DNA of 64,000 nucleotides, taken from contig NZ_CP040825.1 of assembly GCF_006228185.1 (NCBI RefSeq), positions 620,001 through 684,000 on the forward strand, read 5' to 3'. Source of the stretch: Mycoplasma nasistruthionis (lineage in GTDB: Bacteria; Bacillota_I; Bacilli_A; Mycoplasmatales; Metamycoplasmataceae). The position numbers and the translations under genes were made by a program. The notes under the pieces were generated by a model that saw only the letters and a program-made list of their open reading frames with translations, did no database searches and was not told the origin of the DNA. Shown here in pieces: positions 38,150-50,872 of the stretch. Position 1 is the first letter of the stretch; every line of letters starts with the position of its first letter.

Positions 38150-39175
38150 ATGGGAACAAGTCAGCCAGTATTTCCTAGTTATGTCCCTGATGTAGCTATT
38201 AAAGAAGGTACTTCAACAATTTTATTCAGTGTTGGTAGCTATCAGATGCACCTGTATTCACTGATGATTATGTTTGGGTTTATTTTCTCTATCTTGACAG
38301 TTTTATTTTATTGACATCGTAATAAATGAGACAGTAATGTTTTAATGATTTTAATCATGATTACAGTTCCAGCAGGGATTTTTGGTGGTCGTTTAGGATT
38401 TGTTATCGAAAGATTAATATACAATCCAGAAAATCCATTCCCAGGTTCCGCCTGATATAAGATATGAGAAGGTGGGATGTCAATTCAAGGTGGTGTTATT
38501 TTAGCAGGTAGCTTGGATGCATTTTATTTATGAACCCAGAGATCAAAAATTGACTTAAGAAAAGCATTTAATATAATTTTACCAGCCGTTTTAGTTGGAC
38601 AATTTGTCGGACGTTTTGGAAACTATGCTAACCATGAAGTTTATGGAAGAATTGACTGAAGCGGAGCAAGCGCTCTTGCATTTGGTAAAACATTTGCGGA
38701 TAACATGTTTATTAGTGATGCCGCTACTGATGCTTTAGGATTAAATGGTGCTTATAGATACCCATTATTCCTATATGAAGGACTTTCAAACTTAGCAGGA
38801 TATATCTTATTATGTTGAGTATTTAACTTCTTTGGATTATTCAAACCAGGAGCAATTGGTCCAATGTATTTAATTTGATATGGATTAACCAGAGCATCTA
38901 TGGAACCGCTTAGAGAAGAATCATTTGGACTATATTCAAGTGTTGCATGAATCTTTATGGGGTTAGGTGCATTAATGTTTATTTACTTCCAATTCTTTGC
39001 AAGATTTAAATACATCAGAACTTGACAAAAATATAGATTTGTGTATGAATATGCAGATCCAGAATACTACGATAATTATGTTAGAAACTCATCACCGAAA
39101 ATGCTTGCAATTAGATTATCAAAATTTGTTTCTAAACTATATTATGAAGGTAAAACTTTATTAATTAAGAAATAA
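38150..39175 (+). CDS. lgt: Prolipoprotein diacylglyceryl transferase
   Basis: 341 residues, first step of lipoprotein maturation: adds diacylglycerol to the lipobox cysteine of the several lipoproteins encoded here. Multi-pass protein with the Lgt signature GRFGNYANHEVYGRI, preceded by GGRLGFVIE and SIQGGVILAGS and followed by RASMEPLREES. Many conserved Trp are TGA, so standard-code translation fragments it completely. Coupled to hprK upstream. A terminator follows at once, and the next genes are on the other strand. Confidence 0.95.
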
Positions 39176-39184
39176 TGAATCAAA

Positions 39185-39214
39185 AATGAATACTGAAAAC
39201 AGTATTCATTTTTT
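39185..39214. terminator. Terminator between lgt and helicase-nuclease 1
   Basis: Stem AATGAATACTG / CAGTATTCATT with an AAAA loop and a six-T run; the opposite strand also has a T run, so it can serve both convergent genes. Confidence 0.88.
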
Positions 39215-39216
39215 GT

Positions 39217-42200
39217 TTAACTTAAAACATTTGCATTAATGAAATCAATTAATTCTGCAAAGTGCTTTTCTCTAGAATTTTTAGTTTTTAAATTATCAGT
39301 ATTTATTCGATAAATTTTGTCATGACCAAATACATCATTAATTAACTGATTTTTCACTTCATCTTTTTTCTTTTGTATCATGGATGAATGATAAGTTTGT
39401 CCATCAACTTCGATTGCTAATAAAGGAATATATCTATCATTCTTTTGTTCAACAATAGCAATATCTACTCGTTTAGGGTGATTTGAGTCATCTAAAGGCA
39501 GTTGTGTTAGAACTTTAAGATTTAAATTTGCAAACTTTAAGTTTGCTTGTTTAATGTGGTTATAAACTTGAATGTAAACAATTTCTTCATAATCACTTTG
39601 AACAAATTGTAGTTCTTCATCAGCGTTGTTTTGATTTATTTCAATAACATTGCTTTGAATGTTATTGAATTGACTTAAATCTAAATCATTAAGAATTTGA
39701 ATAAATTCATCAATCTTTTGTTGATAGTTATTCATTCAAGTTAAAATATCAATTTCAAGTATTTTTCAACCTTTATTTTTTAGCATTTGATTATGAAGAT
39801 CAAAATCAAAATCTGTATGCTCATTAATTGCAATACCTAAAACAGGACAGTTATTGTAAAATACAGCAAAGTTTAAAGGGTGTTTTTCACTTTGAGCCTT
39901 ATATTTTAATGTAAACCTAGGATTTAGTTTCTGCTTTAAAGTGTCATAAATGACTTTTTCAAAATCACTTATATTCAATTTAACATCTACAAAATATTCA
40001 TGAATTAATGAATTTGGATCATATTGAAGTTTACTTAAATAAGTTTCAAAGTAGTTACTACTTTTTTCTAAGTCTCTTTGATTCTTAATGTAACTATATC
40101 TTTGTGCAGTTGAATAATTTAATGAATTAAAAACAATAACTTTTTCTTTAGCAAGTGATGTAGCAAAATGTCAAAGAGCAAAAGGTTCTTTACTATCTTT
40201 ATAAAATGGTCCATGAACCTGAGTTAATTTATAATCTCAGTTAATACCATATGTTGTTCCGATAATTACAATATCTGGAATGTCTTTTTTATGTATATGA
40301 TAAAGATTATAAAAATTGTTGTTATAGTTTTTGATAAAAATGTCTTTATCTTTAAAAATTACATCTATGTGTTGCTTTAAATAATTTTTTTGTTTTTCAT
40401 TAAAAACAAAAACACCAATACTTTTATTAGGATGTAAATTTTTGATTTCATTGATTTTTTCAATAATTTTAGTAGCTTCTTGTACATTTATTCCACTAGA
40501 ATTATTTTCATTAATAAAATCAATTGATTTTGTAGCATTAATATTTATTCATTCAATATTTAGATTCTTGTATTTATTACCATAATTAGGCAGTAAATTC
40601 ATGTTTTCATAACTAGAAATAAGTTTTCTAATAGGATTTAAAAGATTTGAATTTAAACTAGTGTAATTTCATGATAAATCAGTAGATTTAGATTTGTTTT
40701 TATCTAAAAGCAGAGACAATAAATTGTTTTCATTTTCATAGTTTTTATCATTGTTTCCAAATATAATTTTTTGCTTAGTTTGTGAAGCTAATAAAGCAAT
40801 ATCTTTTAAGTCAAAAGCTTCAGCATCGTCAATAATTAAAGTATCAAACTCAAAATCTTTAATCTGTTCATAATATTCTTCAACATTTTCAACACTTAAC
40901 AATAATGGAAAGCTTGCTTGATAACATTCATTAATCTTTTTAGTTAAATCTGCTGATGTATATAAAGGCTTAATTGTTGTTTTATTAGCTAATTTATTAG
41001 ATATTTTAGTAATTTTGTTCTTTGTAGACTGATTTATTTGGTTTAAACAATCAGCTAAGATTTGTTGATATTGGATCAAACAGAATTTATAGAAATAATT
41101 ATTTTTAACCTTATTTTTAAGGCAGGTTTCTGCAAAATCAACTAATCTGGAATTTTCCAGTCAGTAAGAATTGTTTAATACAAAATTATGTATTTTGTTG
41201 AAGTTTGTATTTAACAATTCAATCATTGAGTTTAAATTAGCAATTTCTAAAAATTCACTAGAAAATATGCCATCAATATTTTTAATGATATTTTTATCTC
41301 TTAATTCATTAAGATTTTTCAAGTTAATTAGTGAGAAATTAGTGCTTTGAGAAAATTCTTTTAAGTCTTTTATACCTATGTCACTAGCTATTTGGTTAAT
41401 TTTTTGATAAATTTGCAAGGTTGAGGAATATTTTTTTAAGCTTCTAGGTACTGGTGGTTTAATAGTTAGTGAGTTCAATAATTCTTGTTGTTTATCAATT
41501 AATGCAACTGAAGGTTTTAAAACATTATTAAAAAATTCTACTAGTTTGTTGTAATTTAATTTTGGGGTGTATCTGTTGAATGAAAGAATAGAACTTCTAA
41601 CATTTTTGTATTTTGAAGAAAACAACCTTTTGAAAAAGTTCTGATTGTTATTTAAAACTTCTTGTCATTCTTTGATTGTGTCTTGAGTGGGTTTATTAGA
41701 TTTAAGAAAATCCATATTAATATCAAAATTTTCATAAATATTAAATTGTTTATTTATTTTATCTAGCTGCTGAATAATATTAATTTCTTTATCAAAGTCT
41801 TTTATAGCTGATAATTCAGTTTTTGAAAATACTTCTTTATGATGTATTCATAAATTAAAGAGTTCAAAAAGACTAGCAAAAGCAGTTTTGAAAGGTTTTT
41901 TGTTAAAAATATATAAATAACTTTGTCACTGTTGTTTTAATTCTTTGAGTAATTTTTCAACTTCTTTTAATTTATTAATATCTAATAAAGTTTTAAAGCT
42001 TTTGAAATTAAATAATTCAAAATTATTTGAGCTTAAAAAAGCATGTAAATCATTTATTGGTTTTTTAAATGAACTAAAAAAGTCATTATATAGTTCATAA
42101 TCAGTAAGGGTTTTAGTTTGGATTAAATTAAAATAATTAATTACTGCTTGATAATAATTTATATCTAAATAAGGAATATTAGTTTGATAAATTAAAGTTG

Positions 42201-43245
42201 TGAATAACTCAGTATTTTTAGCAGGAAAAACATCAATATAGTCTTTTCTAATCAATTCATTATATTTGTTAATACTTGTGTTTAAATTTTCAAATTTTCC
42301 ATCTGATAATTTTTTATCAAGAAGTAAATAGAATGGATTTGATAGTTTTTCTAGATGTTTTAAAACCGAATTGTTATTGCTAAAATGTTCTTTGGTTAAA
42401 ATAAGAACCTTCTTATTTTTTGATATTAATGAAGCAGTAATATTGGCTAGTGTATATGATTTACCAACACCAGCTATAGAATTTAAAACAATATCTTTAC
42501 CACTATGTGCAAGGGATAAAAGTTTTAATTGTTGTTGATTAATTTGTAAAAATGTGTAATCATTAAGACTTAATTGATCTTTTTGATTTAGAAAATCAAA
42601 AGCATTAGATAAAGTGAAATTTAATTTATCAATATTGTCTACCATTAAATCCAATGAATACAGTTCGTTTGATTTAATAAGTTGTAGATAGGCAATATAT
42701 GTATTAACAGTTCACTCAGTCTTTTTATATTCCTTTTGTATTTTGTTACTTAATAAACTTCATAGCTTTTTCAAATTTGTCATATTAGGTTCTTTTTGAA
42801 AGTTTTCAAACATTTTGTCATTAATTTGAATATTGTAGTTATCTTTAAGTTTTTCAAGTAAGTGTTGATTAATATGAATTTTAGGATTAGATAAAGTGTA
42901 TGCTTTAACTTGATTTCTTTTCTTTTTAAAAGTTATATAAACAAAACCAGAGTGTACAAAGTTATCTGAAGTTTCATTTTCTTTCCATTTTAAAATGCAA
43001 ATAGGAAAAGCGATTATGCTTGCTTTGTCAAGGTCACAATTTTTGTCAATAAATCAAGGAAGATTGACGTAAGATTTTTGTTTCGCATTTTCTAGTAAGT
43101 TTAAGATTTGTTGAATAATATCTTGGTTTCTAAAGCTTTGTATTTTTAGGTCATTAATATTTATGTTTGTAAAGAACTTTTTATGAGTTAACTGATAAGC
43201 TCTTTTTGTATCTAAAAATTTCTTTATTAGGTTTGCATTTTCCAT
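39217..43245 (-). CDS. Large SF1 helicase-like protein with tandem C-terminal nuclease-like domains
   Basis: One continuous 1342-residue frame when TGA is Trp. A P-loop SIAGVGKSYT lies about residue 257 and a Walker B-like LIIDDAEAFD about 805. A motif V-like stretch (PDIVIIGTTYGINW) follows. Near the end there are two nuclease-like modules. The first (about 1090-1170) ends GWKILEIDILTWMNN but reads LGIAINEH where the neighbouring helicase has LGIECDGALYH, so its catalytic residues are lost. The second (about 1240-1340) keeps KRVDIAIV, LAIEVDGQTYH and KKKDEVKNQL, a plausible PD-(D/E)XK site of the DUF2726/Vsr-like kind. The middle is Asn/Lys/Leu-rich coiled helix. Likely an accessory or paralogous partner of the larger gene upstream; function inferred, not shown. 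Confidence 0.8.
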
Positions 43246-43312
43246 TAAACGCCTTTCTGTCGCTTAATTATTATAATATAAGAACTTTTAGCTAATTAAG
43301 GTCAAAACAAAA

Positions 43313-43334
43313 AACCTTCACAAAAGTGAAGGTT
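43313..43334 (-). terminator. Terminator between the two helicase-nuclease genes
   Basis: Stem AACCTTCAC / GTGAAGGTT with an AAAA loop, followed on the minus strand by TTTTTTG. A TATAAT-like box on the minus strand (about 43269-43274) then serves the next gene, so the two genes are separate transcription units. Confidence 0.82.
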
Positions 43335-43339
43335 AATTT

Positions 43340-46300
43340 TTAACTATTTCAAGTTAATATTTCATCTTTTAAAGTTATTGGGTAATTTAATAATAAGTAT
43401 TCAATAGCTTCTTGGAATTTAACATTTAATGAAGCCGAACCTCTAAGTTTCATTAATACTTTAAGTTGTTCAAATAAATCAAATGTAAAGATTTGTTTTG
43501 ATATTTTAATAATTTCAAGCATACCAAAAGCTATTTCAAGATATGAAATTTTTGAAATGTGTCTGATACGTTCGTTGTGAATTCTAAATTTCATTTTATC
43601 TCATGGATAGTAAATAAATTTATCATCAATATGATACTTTTCAGGCAACGACATTAAAGCTTTTCTCATGTATTGATTCACATAACTTGGTGCTGTGTAA
43701 CCAATTACGTTTTTAATAAATTTTTTGTACTCATTAACTAGAACTGGCGAGTATTTTCTAAGGAATTGATCTGACGTTAATCTTTTGTCTTTGTAATAAG
43801 CGTTGATAATGTCCATTTCAATATCATCATCTGGATAAGTTTCAAAGTCATAATGAACCTGTTTAGTTATCATTTGTGATTCAATTTCAACTTCTGATTC
43901 AGTATTTTCTTGTTCATCAAGAGCTTTGACTACATCTTTATTAGCAATTATTTCCTTGATGTAATCATGTAGTTTTGAAGTTGCAATTCATTTGTTTTTA
44001 AATCAATCTGTTGATCAAATACGATATATTTTTCAACCTTTTGATTCTAAAACTTGTTGACGCAATCTGTCCCTATCACGAGCACTTTTTGATGAATGAT
44101 ATAAAGCACCATCACATTCAATACCTAAAATAAATCTATTTGGATTGTCAGGATCAACTATAGCTAAATCGATTTTAAATCCTGAGCAACCAACTTGTTT
44201 TTCAACTGAATAACCAAGTTTAATTAATTCATTGTAAACTTCAAATTCAAATGGGCTATCAAATTCTCTTAATTCATTTGGCTGAACATTTTCATCAATT
44301 GTTTTACCAAATCTAGCAAAGTTCAAGTAGTTTTTAAAGTAAATTAAACCACTTTGATCAGTAGTTGCTTGATCTGCTGGTTTGATAACAATATCATCAG
44401 GTTTTAAAGAAGTAACTACAATTGTAGACTCTTTAGCTCTGGTAGTAGCAACATTAAGTCTTCTATAACCATTACCACTGTTGATTGGACCAAAACGTTG
44501 ATAAACATTTCCATTAGCACTAGGTCCATAACAGGTACTTAAGATAATAATATCTCTCTCATCACCTTGAACTGTTTCAATATTTTTAACGAAGAAAGGA
44601 TTTGTTTTTTCTTCACTTAAAAGAGTTGAATATTCAGGGTTTTTTAATAAGAATTTAGCTAAAGTGTTTTCAACTAACATTTGTTGCTTTTTGTTAAAAC
44701 ATACAACACCAACAGATTTAGTGTTTTTGAATTGTGCATAAATTTCTTTAATAACATTTACAACTCCCATTGCTTCTTGTTCATTAACATTATCAATGAA
44801 TTGACCATTAACATATCTGTTAATAACGCCAGCAAATTGGTTAGGGTTGTCATGATTTGGGAATGTAATTAATTTCTTATAAATTAAAGTATTTGAAGGC
44901 ATAATAAGCTCTTCATATTTACTTCTGTAGTGTCATAATAAAGGTACTTTATTACTAAATCCAGATGCAAATTCTAATAAACTTTCATATCCATCTGATT
45001 CAAGATATTCAATTTCATTTTCAGTGTTTTCTGTTAATTCGAAGAAGCTTGTAGGTGGTAGTTGGTGTCTATCTCCAGCAATAATTCATTGTTTAGCTCT
45101 AACCATAGAACCAATTGATGTTTCAACTTTAACCTGTGAAGCCTCGTCAAAAATAACAACATCAAAAGTAAAGTTAGGAATAGATTGGAAATATGAACTA
45201 ACAGAAAGCGGAGACATCATTAAACAAGGTTTTAATGTTTGAATTAAATTAGGCATTAATTCAAACATTTTTCTAATTGGCATAATGTTTCTGGACTTGT
45301 TAGCTTCTCTTCTTAAAATGGCAACTTCATTTCAGTTTCCTTCTAAACTATTGATATTTGGAATACTGTGTAAGAAGTTTTCATTTATTTTGTGATGAGC
45401 GTTGTTGATAACTAGTTTCTCGTTGTTTGAGAATGATTTTTTAAATGCTTCTAGTTGAACTACACTATAGTCTGCAAGGTCTATAAGTTCTTTTTTGATA
45501 ATTAAATTAACAACTTGTTTGGCAAAAACATCACCAAAATTTTGTTTTATGTTATTGTGCTGAGCATATGCTATGAATTCTTGTAAGTTTTTATCAAAAG
45601 TTTTTAAAATAGAATTTATGTAATTGAAGAATTGAAAACCTTTTTGATCTACTTGGAAATTAGTTGCTTGATATTTGACATATTGGTTTGAAAAACTATT
45701 TATATCTACTAAATTAGGATTAAATAAATCTAAGAAATTATTAAATATTTCAATGCCATTTTTGTTTTCAAATAAGTTATAAAGACTTTGATAAACTGAG
45801 CTTGTTGAATTGGCTCAAGCAAATATTTCTCTAATAAATGAAGGTGAGTCATTTAACTCTAAATTACCAAGATTTTTCTTAATATTGTAATATCAATTTA
45901 AGTTATCTAAATGTAGTTGTAAATCATTAAAATCAAGATTTACAAACTCTTTAGAATGAGTGTTTTTAAAAATGTCATTCTTTAATTGAACTAATTGAGA
46001 TATTTCTTTTAAAACTTCAGCATCTTTAATTAAATCAGATTGCAGTTTTTTATTAATTCTTAAGTTTTTCAAGACTTTTTTAGCACTTCTATATTCTGAT
46101 GAAAATAAAGAGCTTGTAAATCTTTTAAACCCTGTTCTATGGTGTTTGTTTAGTATATTATTAATATCTTTTCAATCATAATCTACTGTTTTTTCAACGT
46201 CATAATTGTCATTAATTAACTGAGCTTTTTGATGAATTGCTTTATATGTTTCAACAATTTCAGTAATTTGTTCTATTTCAAATTCTAAACTAACTATTTC

Positions 46301-48025
46301 TTCAATTTTTCAGTTAATTACATTGTTATTTTTAATGTTTTTGATTAATTGATAAAAGTTTTGAATTCAACTAGCAAATGGTTTAGTTTCACTTCCAGCA
46401 ATTAATGTTTTTAAGATATTGTCTTGTAAATAAAATAGATTATTAAAGAACTCTAGAAATAGTTTAGATTTTTCAACCACATTATAGTATTCTAAATCAG
46501 GTTTAATACCCCATCAAATTGAAGAATATACTTCAAAATTATTCTTTACAAATTCATCATAAATTGAGTTTAATAAACCAACTTGTTTATCAAGTTGAGT
46601 TCTATCAATTTGATCAAAACCTTCAATATCAGAGTTATATTCATCAGTAACGTTATAACTGTAATATTTACCTAAAAGTTCATAAAGAGACAGCTGAATT
46701 GGTGTAATTACTTTACTTAATTTTTGATAGTAGTCATCTAAATAATCTCTATTTTGAGTAGTGTTATTTTGAATTGAAGCTAAAACTTCTTTGTTGTAAA
46801 TCAATGATTGAGTACCAAGTTCTAAAGTTTCCATTAATTCATCTAAAACTTCTTTTTTATTTAGGTTTATATCATGAATTGGAAGCACTAATTTATCTAA
46901 TTTGATTTTAGCTAAATTAGCTAAAACAACTTCTAAGGCTGCCCTTTTTTCAGCTACAAATAAGACCTTTTTACCACGAGCAATAAGTTCGGTAATAATG
47001 TTAGTAATTGTTTGAGATTTTCCAGTACCTGGAGGACCTTCTAAAACAAAACTTTGACCATTAATAGCATTTTGAATAGCTGCTTCTTGTGATGAGTCAC
47101 TATCTAAAATGTGATAATAATTAGCATAATCAATATGTTTATCAACTGCATTAGGTGTAATTGTTTGACCTACTGCAATATTTTGACCAGTAAATGATTG
47201 GAAGAATTTAGAATTTAAAATTAAATCTTCATTTTGTTCCATGTCATTAAGCATGTTGATATTTGAGAAACTTAAGTTGGTTAATTCGATATTGTCAATA
47301 ACTTCTCATCTTGAATCATTAACTTTTTGAATTTGTTGTTTAACAAACTCAATGTATTGATAAAACTTATCTTTAATTGATGTATTTTGTTTATTTTCAT
47401 CATCCAAAGTTTCTTTAAGTTCTAAACTAATACCAAACATTAATTCAAGTTTTCTAATTAATGATAAGTTAAAAGCATAATCTAAGTCATTTAAACTAGC
47501 ACTAAATGATTCTCTAGGATTTTTAGTTAAAACTGTTGGAATGAAAAATAAAGGTGAATAAAGTGTAGCACTAGATTCAGGGCTTTCATATCACTTTAAA
47601 AAACCAACACAGAAATAACTTATTTCAACTGAAAATTCTTCACGAGATAATTTAGCAGCTTTGTTAATGTTTCTTAAAACTGCTTCAAGTTTAGTTGAAG
47701 TTAAATTTGTTACTAAATCTTTATTTTTAGCATAGTTAAAATTTAATTCATCTAAAATTGTCAAAATATCTTGTTTTGAATATTGTTCTTGACGCTGAAT
47801 TGTTGATAATTCAATATCATCAATATCTGTTTCAGTTAAGTTATAAAAATGAACATTTCTTACTTCATTGTCAACATAGTCTAAGAATTTATCAACATCA
47901 GGATAAACAATTCTAACTGAACCTGTTTTTGTTGATTTGTAATTAATAAACTTATTTCTTAACGAATAATCAATTAACTTATCTTTTCATTTACTAAGAT
48001 TTTGTTTAAAAATATCTTTATCCAT
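43340..48025 (-). CDS. DUF4011-type SF1 helicase with Vsr/DUF559-like nuclease domain
   Basis: 1561 residues from ATG 48025 (GAGG 6 bases upstream) to TAA 43340-43342, with TGA as Trp. The N-terminus (KWKDKLIDYSLRNKFINYK) fits DUF4011. Then the superfamily 1 motor: Walker A EGPPGTGKSQT near residue 325, Walker B DVVIFDEASQV near 960, ILSTCYGPSANG and RRLNVATTRAKES motifs. Around 1280-1350 a restriction-like nuclease domain: FKIDLAIVD, LGIECDGALYH, RDRDRLRQQVLESKGW, then IYRIWSTDWF. A C-terminal helical region of about 200 residues ends LTWNS. This domain order matches bacterial DUF4011-helicase-Vsr proteins reported as phage-defence candidates (Hhe, from memory). In this genome the role is unproven. 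Confidence 0.85.
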
Positions 48026-48274
48026 ATTGCCTCTTTTGTAGCTTTAATTAAGGTGTAAACGACTTATTTTCAATATTAAGTCTTTATTTAAATTATCATT
48101 TATTTTTTACAAAATCGCAGTAACATATTGTATTTTTTCAATGTGATGCAAAAAATTAAAGTTTAAAATGCTTTTAAAGTAGCATAATTAAGTAAAAAGT
48201 GCGTTTTCAGCTAATTTTTAAGCAATAAAAGCACTTTTTGTTTATAACTTGTTATAATTACCAAAAGAGGTTGT
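48026..48274. other. Divergent intergenic region with orphan hairpin
   Basis: 249 AT-rich bases between helicase-nuclease 2 (minus) and trxB (plus). It holds an inverted repeat AAAAAGTGC (48194-48202) / GCACTTTTT (48231-48239) with a 28-base loop, terminator-like but with no gene ending before it, and the trxB promoter. No ORF or RNA gene was recognised. Confidence 0.6.
48253..48258 (+). promoter_or_regulatory. Pribnow box of trxB
   Basis: TATAAT 16 bases before ATG 48275, followed by an AGAGG Shine-Dalgarno. Confidence 0.55.
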
Positions 48275-49201
48275 ATGAATAAACAATATGATTTAGTAAT
48301 AATTGGTGCTGGACCAGCAGGTTTAAATGCTGCACTTTATGCTTCAAGAGCAAATATTAGTGTTGCATTTATTGAAAAAGGTACTCCTGGTGGTAAATTA
48401 TCAGCAACTAGTAAAGTAGAAAATTGAATAGGTACAGAAATTATTGATGGTTGACAATTAGCTCTTAATTTCTTTGAACATGCTCAAAAATTTGGAGCTG
48501 TTTACACCTATGGTGATGTAGTAAACGTTGAAAACGTGTCAAATAAACTTAAAAAAGTTCATTTAGCAGATGGTTCAATTATTGAAGCAAAAGCAGTATT
48601 AGTAGCTACTGGAATGAAAAACAGAATTCCTACTTTTATTGAAAATATTGATAAGTTTACTAACAAAGGTGTTAGTTATTGTGCAATTTGTGATGGACCA
48701 TTATTTGGTAAAAATCCTACATTAGTTCTTGGTGGTGGAAATTCAGCTGTTGAAGAATCAACTTATTTATCAAGCATAGCTTCTGAAGTTCATTTAGTTA
48801 TAAAAGACAATGATTTTACAGCTGAAGCTAGATTGGTGCAAGATTTATTAAAATTACCTAATGTTAAGGTTTATCGTAATTCACAAATCAAAAAACTTGA
48901 TGGTGATTCAATGTTAGAAAGTGCTGTTATAGTTGATAAAGATGGAAACGAAACAACAGTAAAAGTATCATCATTCTTCCCTTACATTGGAATGGAGTCA
49001 ACTGCTTGATTTTTAAAAGATTTAGATATTCTAGATGAAAGAGGATTCATTATTACAGATGAATTTATGGAAACTAAAGTTCCAGGAATTTTTGCAGCTG
49101 GTGATATTAGACAAAAAGACATTAGACAAATAGTAACTGCAGCTAATGATGGTGCTATTGCTGGAAAGAAAATTGTAGACTTAATTAATTCAGAGAATTA
49201 A
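48275..49201 (+). CDS. trxB: Thioredoxin-disulfide reductase
   Basis: 308 residues, intact. FAD/NADPH flavoenzyme that keeps thioredoxin reduced and so supports methionine sulfoxide repair. FAD-binding [10 protein letters not shown] near the start, redox-active pair in YCAICDG (CxxC about residues 133-136), NADPH-binding GGGNSAVEE, and the second FAD motif [10 protein letters not shown]. Three TGA-Trp codons. It stands alone between terminators; in many relatives it sits next to hprK-lgt, which here is about 9 kb away beyond the helicase pair. Confidence 0.96.
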
Positions 49202-49225
49202 AAAACAGGCTTAAGCCTGTTTTTA
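49201..49225. terminator. Bidirectional terminator after trxB
   Basis: Perfect palindrome AAAAACAGGC-TTAA-GCCTGTTTTT; starts at the last base of the trxB stop and lies at the 3' end of the convergent lipoprotein gene. Confidence 0.88.
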
Positions 49226-50872
49226 TTATTCTTCGATATAAATATTTTCCAAATCATCAAATCCATATCTTTCAGTTCCGTAGTATGGATTATTTAAATC
49301 TTGGATATTTTCAAAGTGTGGTTTATATTGTTGTTTTGAATAACCTCAAAACGGATTGTTAAATGGATGAACAAATGAAGGTTGAAGAATTACGACTGGT
49401 TTGTTAATGTCGTAATTTCAATTAAATTCATTTTCAATACTATCCATTTGAGGTCAAACAGCTTCGTTTCATATTAGGTCTTGTTGTTTTTTAAGTGAAA
49501 AATTATTAATATTGACTGAATTTATTATAAATAATTGTTGTTTATCTGATTTAGGTAGTTTTATATTTAATACAACTTTTTCATCTTCTGTATTATCATA
49601 ATCATTTAGTAATAATTTTTTTGATTCTTCAATATCGTTTCAAAAGTCTAAATCAAATGTGTTTGCTGTGTATAAAGCTAATCATAAATTTAATGACAAT
49701 GCTTGACCTTGCGAGTTAGCATCATTAAATTCTTGTAATAATGAATTCAGTTTGTTTCTAAAATCAGATGGTAATTCAAAGTAGTTTTGATTTACTGTTC
49801 ATCTGTCTTTTATTAATCAATTTGACAAGTCAATTTGTTTTAATTTTGTTTCTATAAAGTGTGAATACTCTTCAAAAGTCTTTAATTTAGGTAAGTATGC
49901 AAAGTTTATATAATTCGATTCAAAGTGAGTTTCAACTTCAGAACCTTGTTTTAATATTTCTTTTTCTTCCTTATTAATTCTAATTAGATAGTTACCAAAA
50001 TTGTTTATTTGATTTTTAGGAATATTTAAACTAATATAATAATTATTTTTATTACCTTCAGAGTTAATTTTATAACCCTTAAATGATGGCATTAGTCCAT
50101 GATATGATCATAATTTTAATGTTTTGTTATTTCAATTTAAAGTATCTGAAATTAATTTAGAGTTATCAACAATTTGGTTTAAAGATTTGAATTTTTTGTT
50201 GTTTTTTCAATTTGGATTATTCAAAGAAAAAGCTTTTTCAAGGTTATAAAGATATGATAGACTCTCGTTAGAAGCATTAAAGTTATAATAAAGTTTATAA
50301 ACATTTTCAGCTATGTTGAATTCAGGATTAAATTCTATGTCTTTACCAATTGATTTGTTATCAGAATTATGTTTATTAAAAGGATCGGTGTATTTTTCAT
50401 ATTCTTCATTGTTTTCAGTTATAGCAATATCATATTGACTTTGGTTAAATATAGGCACATAATTTCTATACATAATGAAGTTGTGATATGTCTGATATTG
50501 CATTAAATAAATTGAATATAAATTCATCTTTATTATGTTTAATAAAACTGAATTATCAAGAATGTTGGATATAGTTGCTTGCTCGTTTCAAGAAAAGCTT
50601 TTATATTCAAGAGTGTCCTTAAAAGTTTTAATGGCATTCTTGTGGCTATTAATAAGTAATAAAAGTTCAGTATTTTTAGTGTAGTTTGATTTTTTTGGTT
50701 CAGTAATGTGTTTAAGTAAGTTATTTAATTCAATTTGTTGATTTTTATTTATTGAATTTAAATATGTAGTTTTTACATTTTTATTGTTTTCTAAGTTAGA
50801 GTTATTTTGACAAGATAAAGGTATAAGGCAACCAAGTAGCAGCGTTCAAGAGAATTTAAATATTCGTTTCAT
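49226..50872 (-). CDS. Lipoprotein, paralogue of the next upstream lipoprotein
   Basis: 548 residues from ATG 50872. Lipoprotein signal peptide MKRIFKFSW... with lipobox IPLSC. The body is Asn/Lys/Tyr-rich with the segment INFAYLPKLKTFEEYS, matched by IFAYLPKLLSFDEFT in the upstream gene, so they arose by duplication. The C-terminal part has many aromatic residues and ends DDLENIYIEE. No catalytic motif recognised; probably a surface-exposed lipoprotein. It shares a minus-strand transcript with the two genes above it: its start overlaps the small ORF by 17 bases. Confidence 0.85.

Noticed and set aside
38150-39175. Empty region between hprK and the minus-strand genes
   Set aside because: It encodes full-length Lgt once TGA is read as Trp.
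39217-48025. A string of a dozen small minus-strand genes
   Set aside because: All pieces share a frame within each of two blocks and are separated only by TGA codons; there are two long genes.
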